NCBI GenBank assembly: GCA_964370635.1
Contig: CAYJJU010000035.1
Location: 1 to 14,004, forward strand
Length of the DNA stretch: 14,004 bases
Direction: 5' to 3'
From: SIG603 sp964370635
GTDB taxonomy: Bacteria > Bacillota > Clostridia > Oscillospirales > Acutalibacteraceae
Both the position numbers and the translations under genes were made by a program. The notes beneath the pieces were generated by a model, which saw only the letters and a list, made by a program, of their open reading frames with translations, had not been told where the DNA came from and ran no database searches. This document shows positions 13,952 to 14,004 of the stretch, piece after piece (positions within the stretch are counted from its first letter, which is position 1; each line of letters starts with the position of its first letter).

Positions 13952-14004
13952 TCCAAAAGAGATAAAATGGCACAAGCCATTTATACCATTTTATCTCTTT
14001 TGGA
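13952..14004. terminator. Perfect 19-bp inverted repeat at right edge, probable terminator
   Basis: The sequences at 13952-13970 (TCCAAAAGAGATAAAATGG) and 13986-14004 are perfect reverse complements around a 15-nt loop; the second arm ends at the window edge. Flanking A-rich and T-rich parts of the stem suit a bidirectional terminator for a gene lying to the right. A competing short hairpin AAATGGC-ACAA-GCCATTT (13965-13982) uses part of the left arm. A terminal repeat of an element beginning outside the window cannot be excluded. Confidence 0.6.

Noticed and set aside
13952..14004. Insertion-sequence terminal repeats
   Set aside because: The two arms are only 15 bp apart, so they cannot flank a transposase; no transposase fragment or target duplication is visible within the window.

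Overview
The window is low-GC DNA, dense in genes with short gaps. It carries strong AGGAGG-type ribosome binding sites and consensus TTGACA/TATAAT-type promoters. It encodes a class III (Firmicutes-type) fructose-1,6-bisphosphatase and a Bacillus-style split Ada system, in which the sensor and the O6-methylguanine transferase are separate proteins. Together these point to a Bacillota chromosome, probably a clostridial lineage; the species cannot be named from the sequence. No plasmid, phage, transposase, CRISPR, rRNA or tRNA signal was seen.

Layout. 1-350: a gene-free stretch packed with five short perfect hairpins and a seven-unit AT-rich heptamer tandem repeat that runs into the stop codon of the first gene. 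349-1740 (-): MATE efflux pump with its own strong promoter. 1900-2859 (+): divergent member of the NAD(P)-dependent glycerol-3-phosphate dehydrogenase family. 2866-4599 (-): a compact alkylation-repair operon, alkA-type glycosylase, then AdaA-type sensor/regulator, then O6-alkylguanine transferase, with an Ada-box-like site before the promoter. 4829-6805 (+): class III fbp, whose promoter lies in a nest of direct and inverted repeats. 6848-6898: bidirectional terminator. 6920-11613 (-): four-gene operon of TetR regulator, NAD(P)-binding oxidoreductase, ABC ATPase and 913-residue FtsX-type permease. 11764-12594 (-): RmlD-like NAD-dependent sugar-nucleotide reductase/epimerase-type protein with a terminator. 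12654-13526 (-): DUF3137-like protein of unknown function. 13527-14004: no protein gene, but a perfect-consensus promoter on the minus strand followed about 130 nt later by a rho-independent terminator, and a perfect 19-bp inverted repeat at the right edge.

How the genes work together. The repair operon is a self-contained adaptive response: the sensor takes a methyl group from a DNA phosphotriester and should then activate transcription of itself, the base glycosylase and the suicide methyltransferase. The TetR operon looks like a locally regulated export or stress module. MATE, GpsA-like, Fbp and RmlD-like genes are separate single-gene units.

Most of the window is ordinary chromosomal content. 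The best candidate for something undescribed is the roughly 130-nt minus-strand transcript at about 13757-13888. It has a perfect promoter, a nested predicted fold and a terminator, no matching RNA family that I recognise, and it lies upstream of the DUF3137-like gene. The fbp operator architecture and the hairpin array at the left edge come next.
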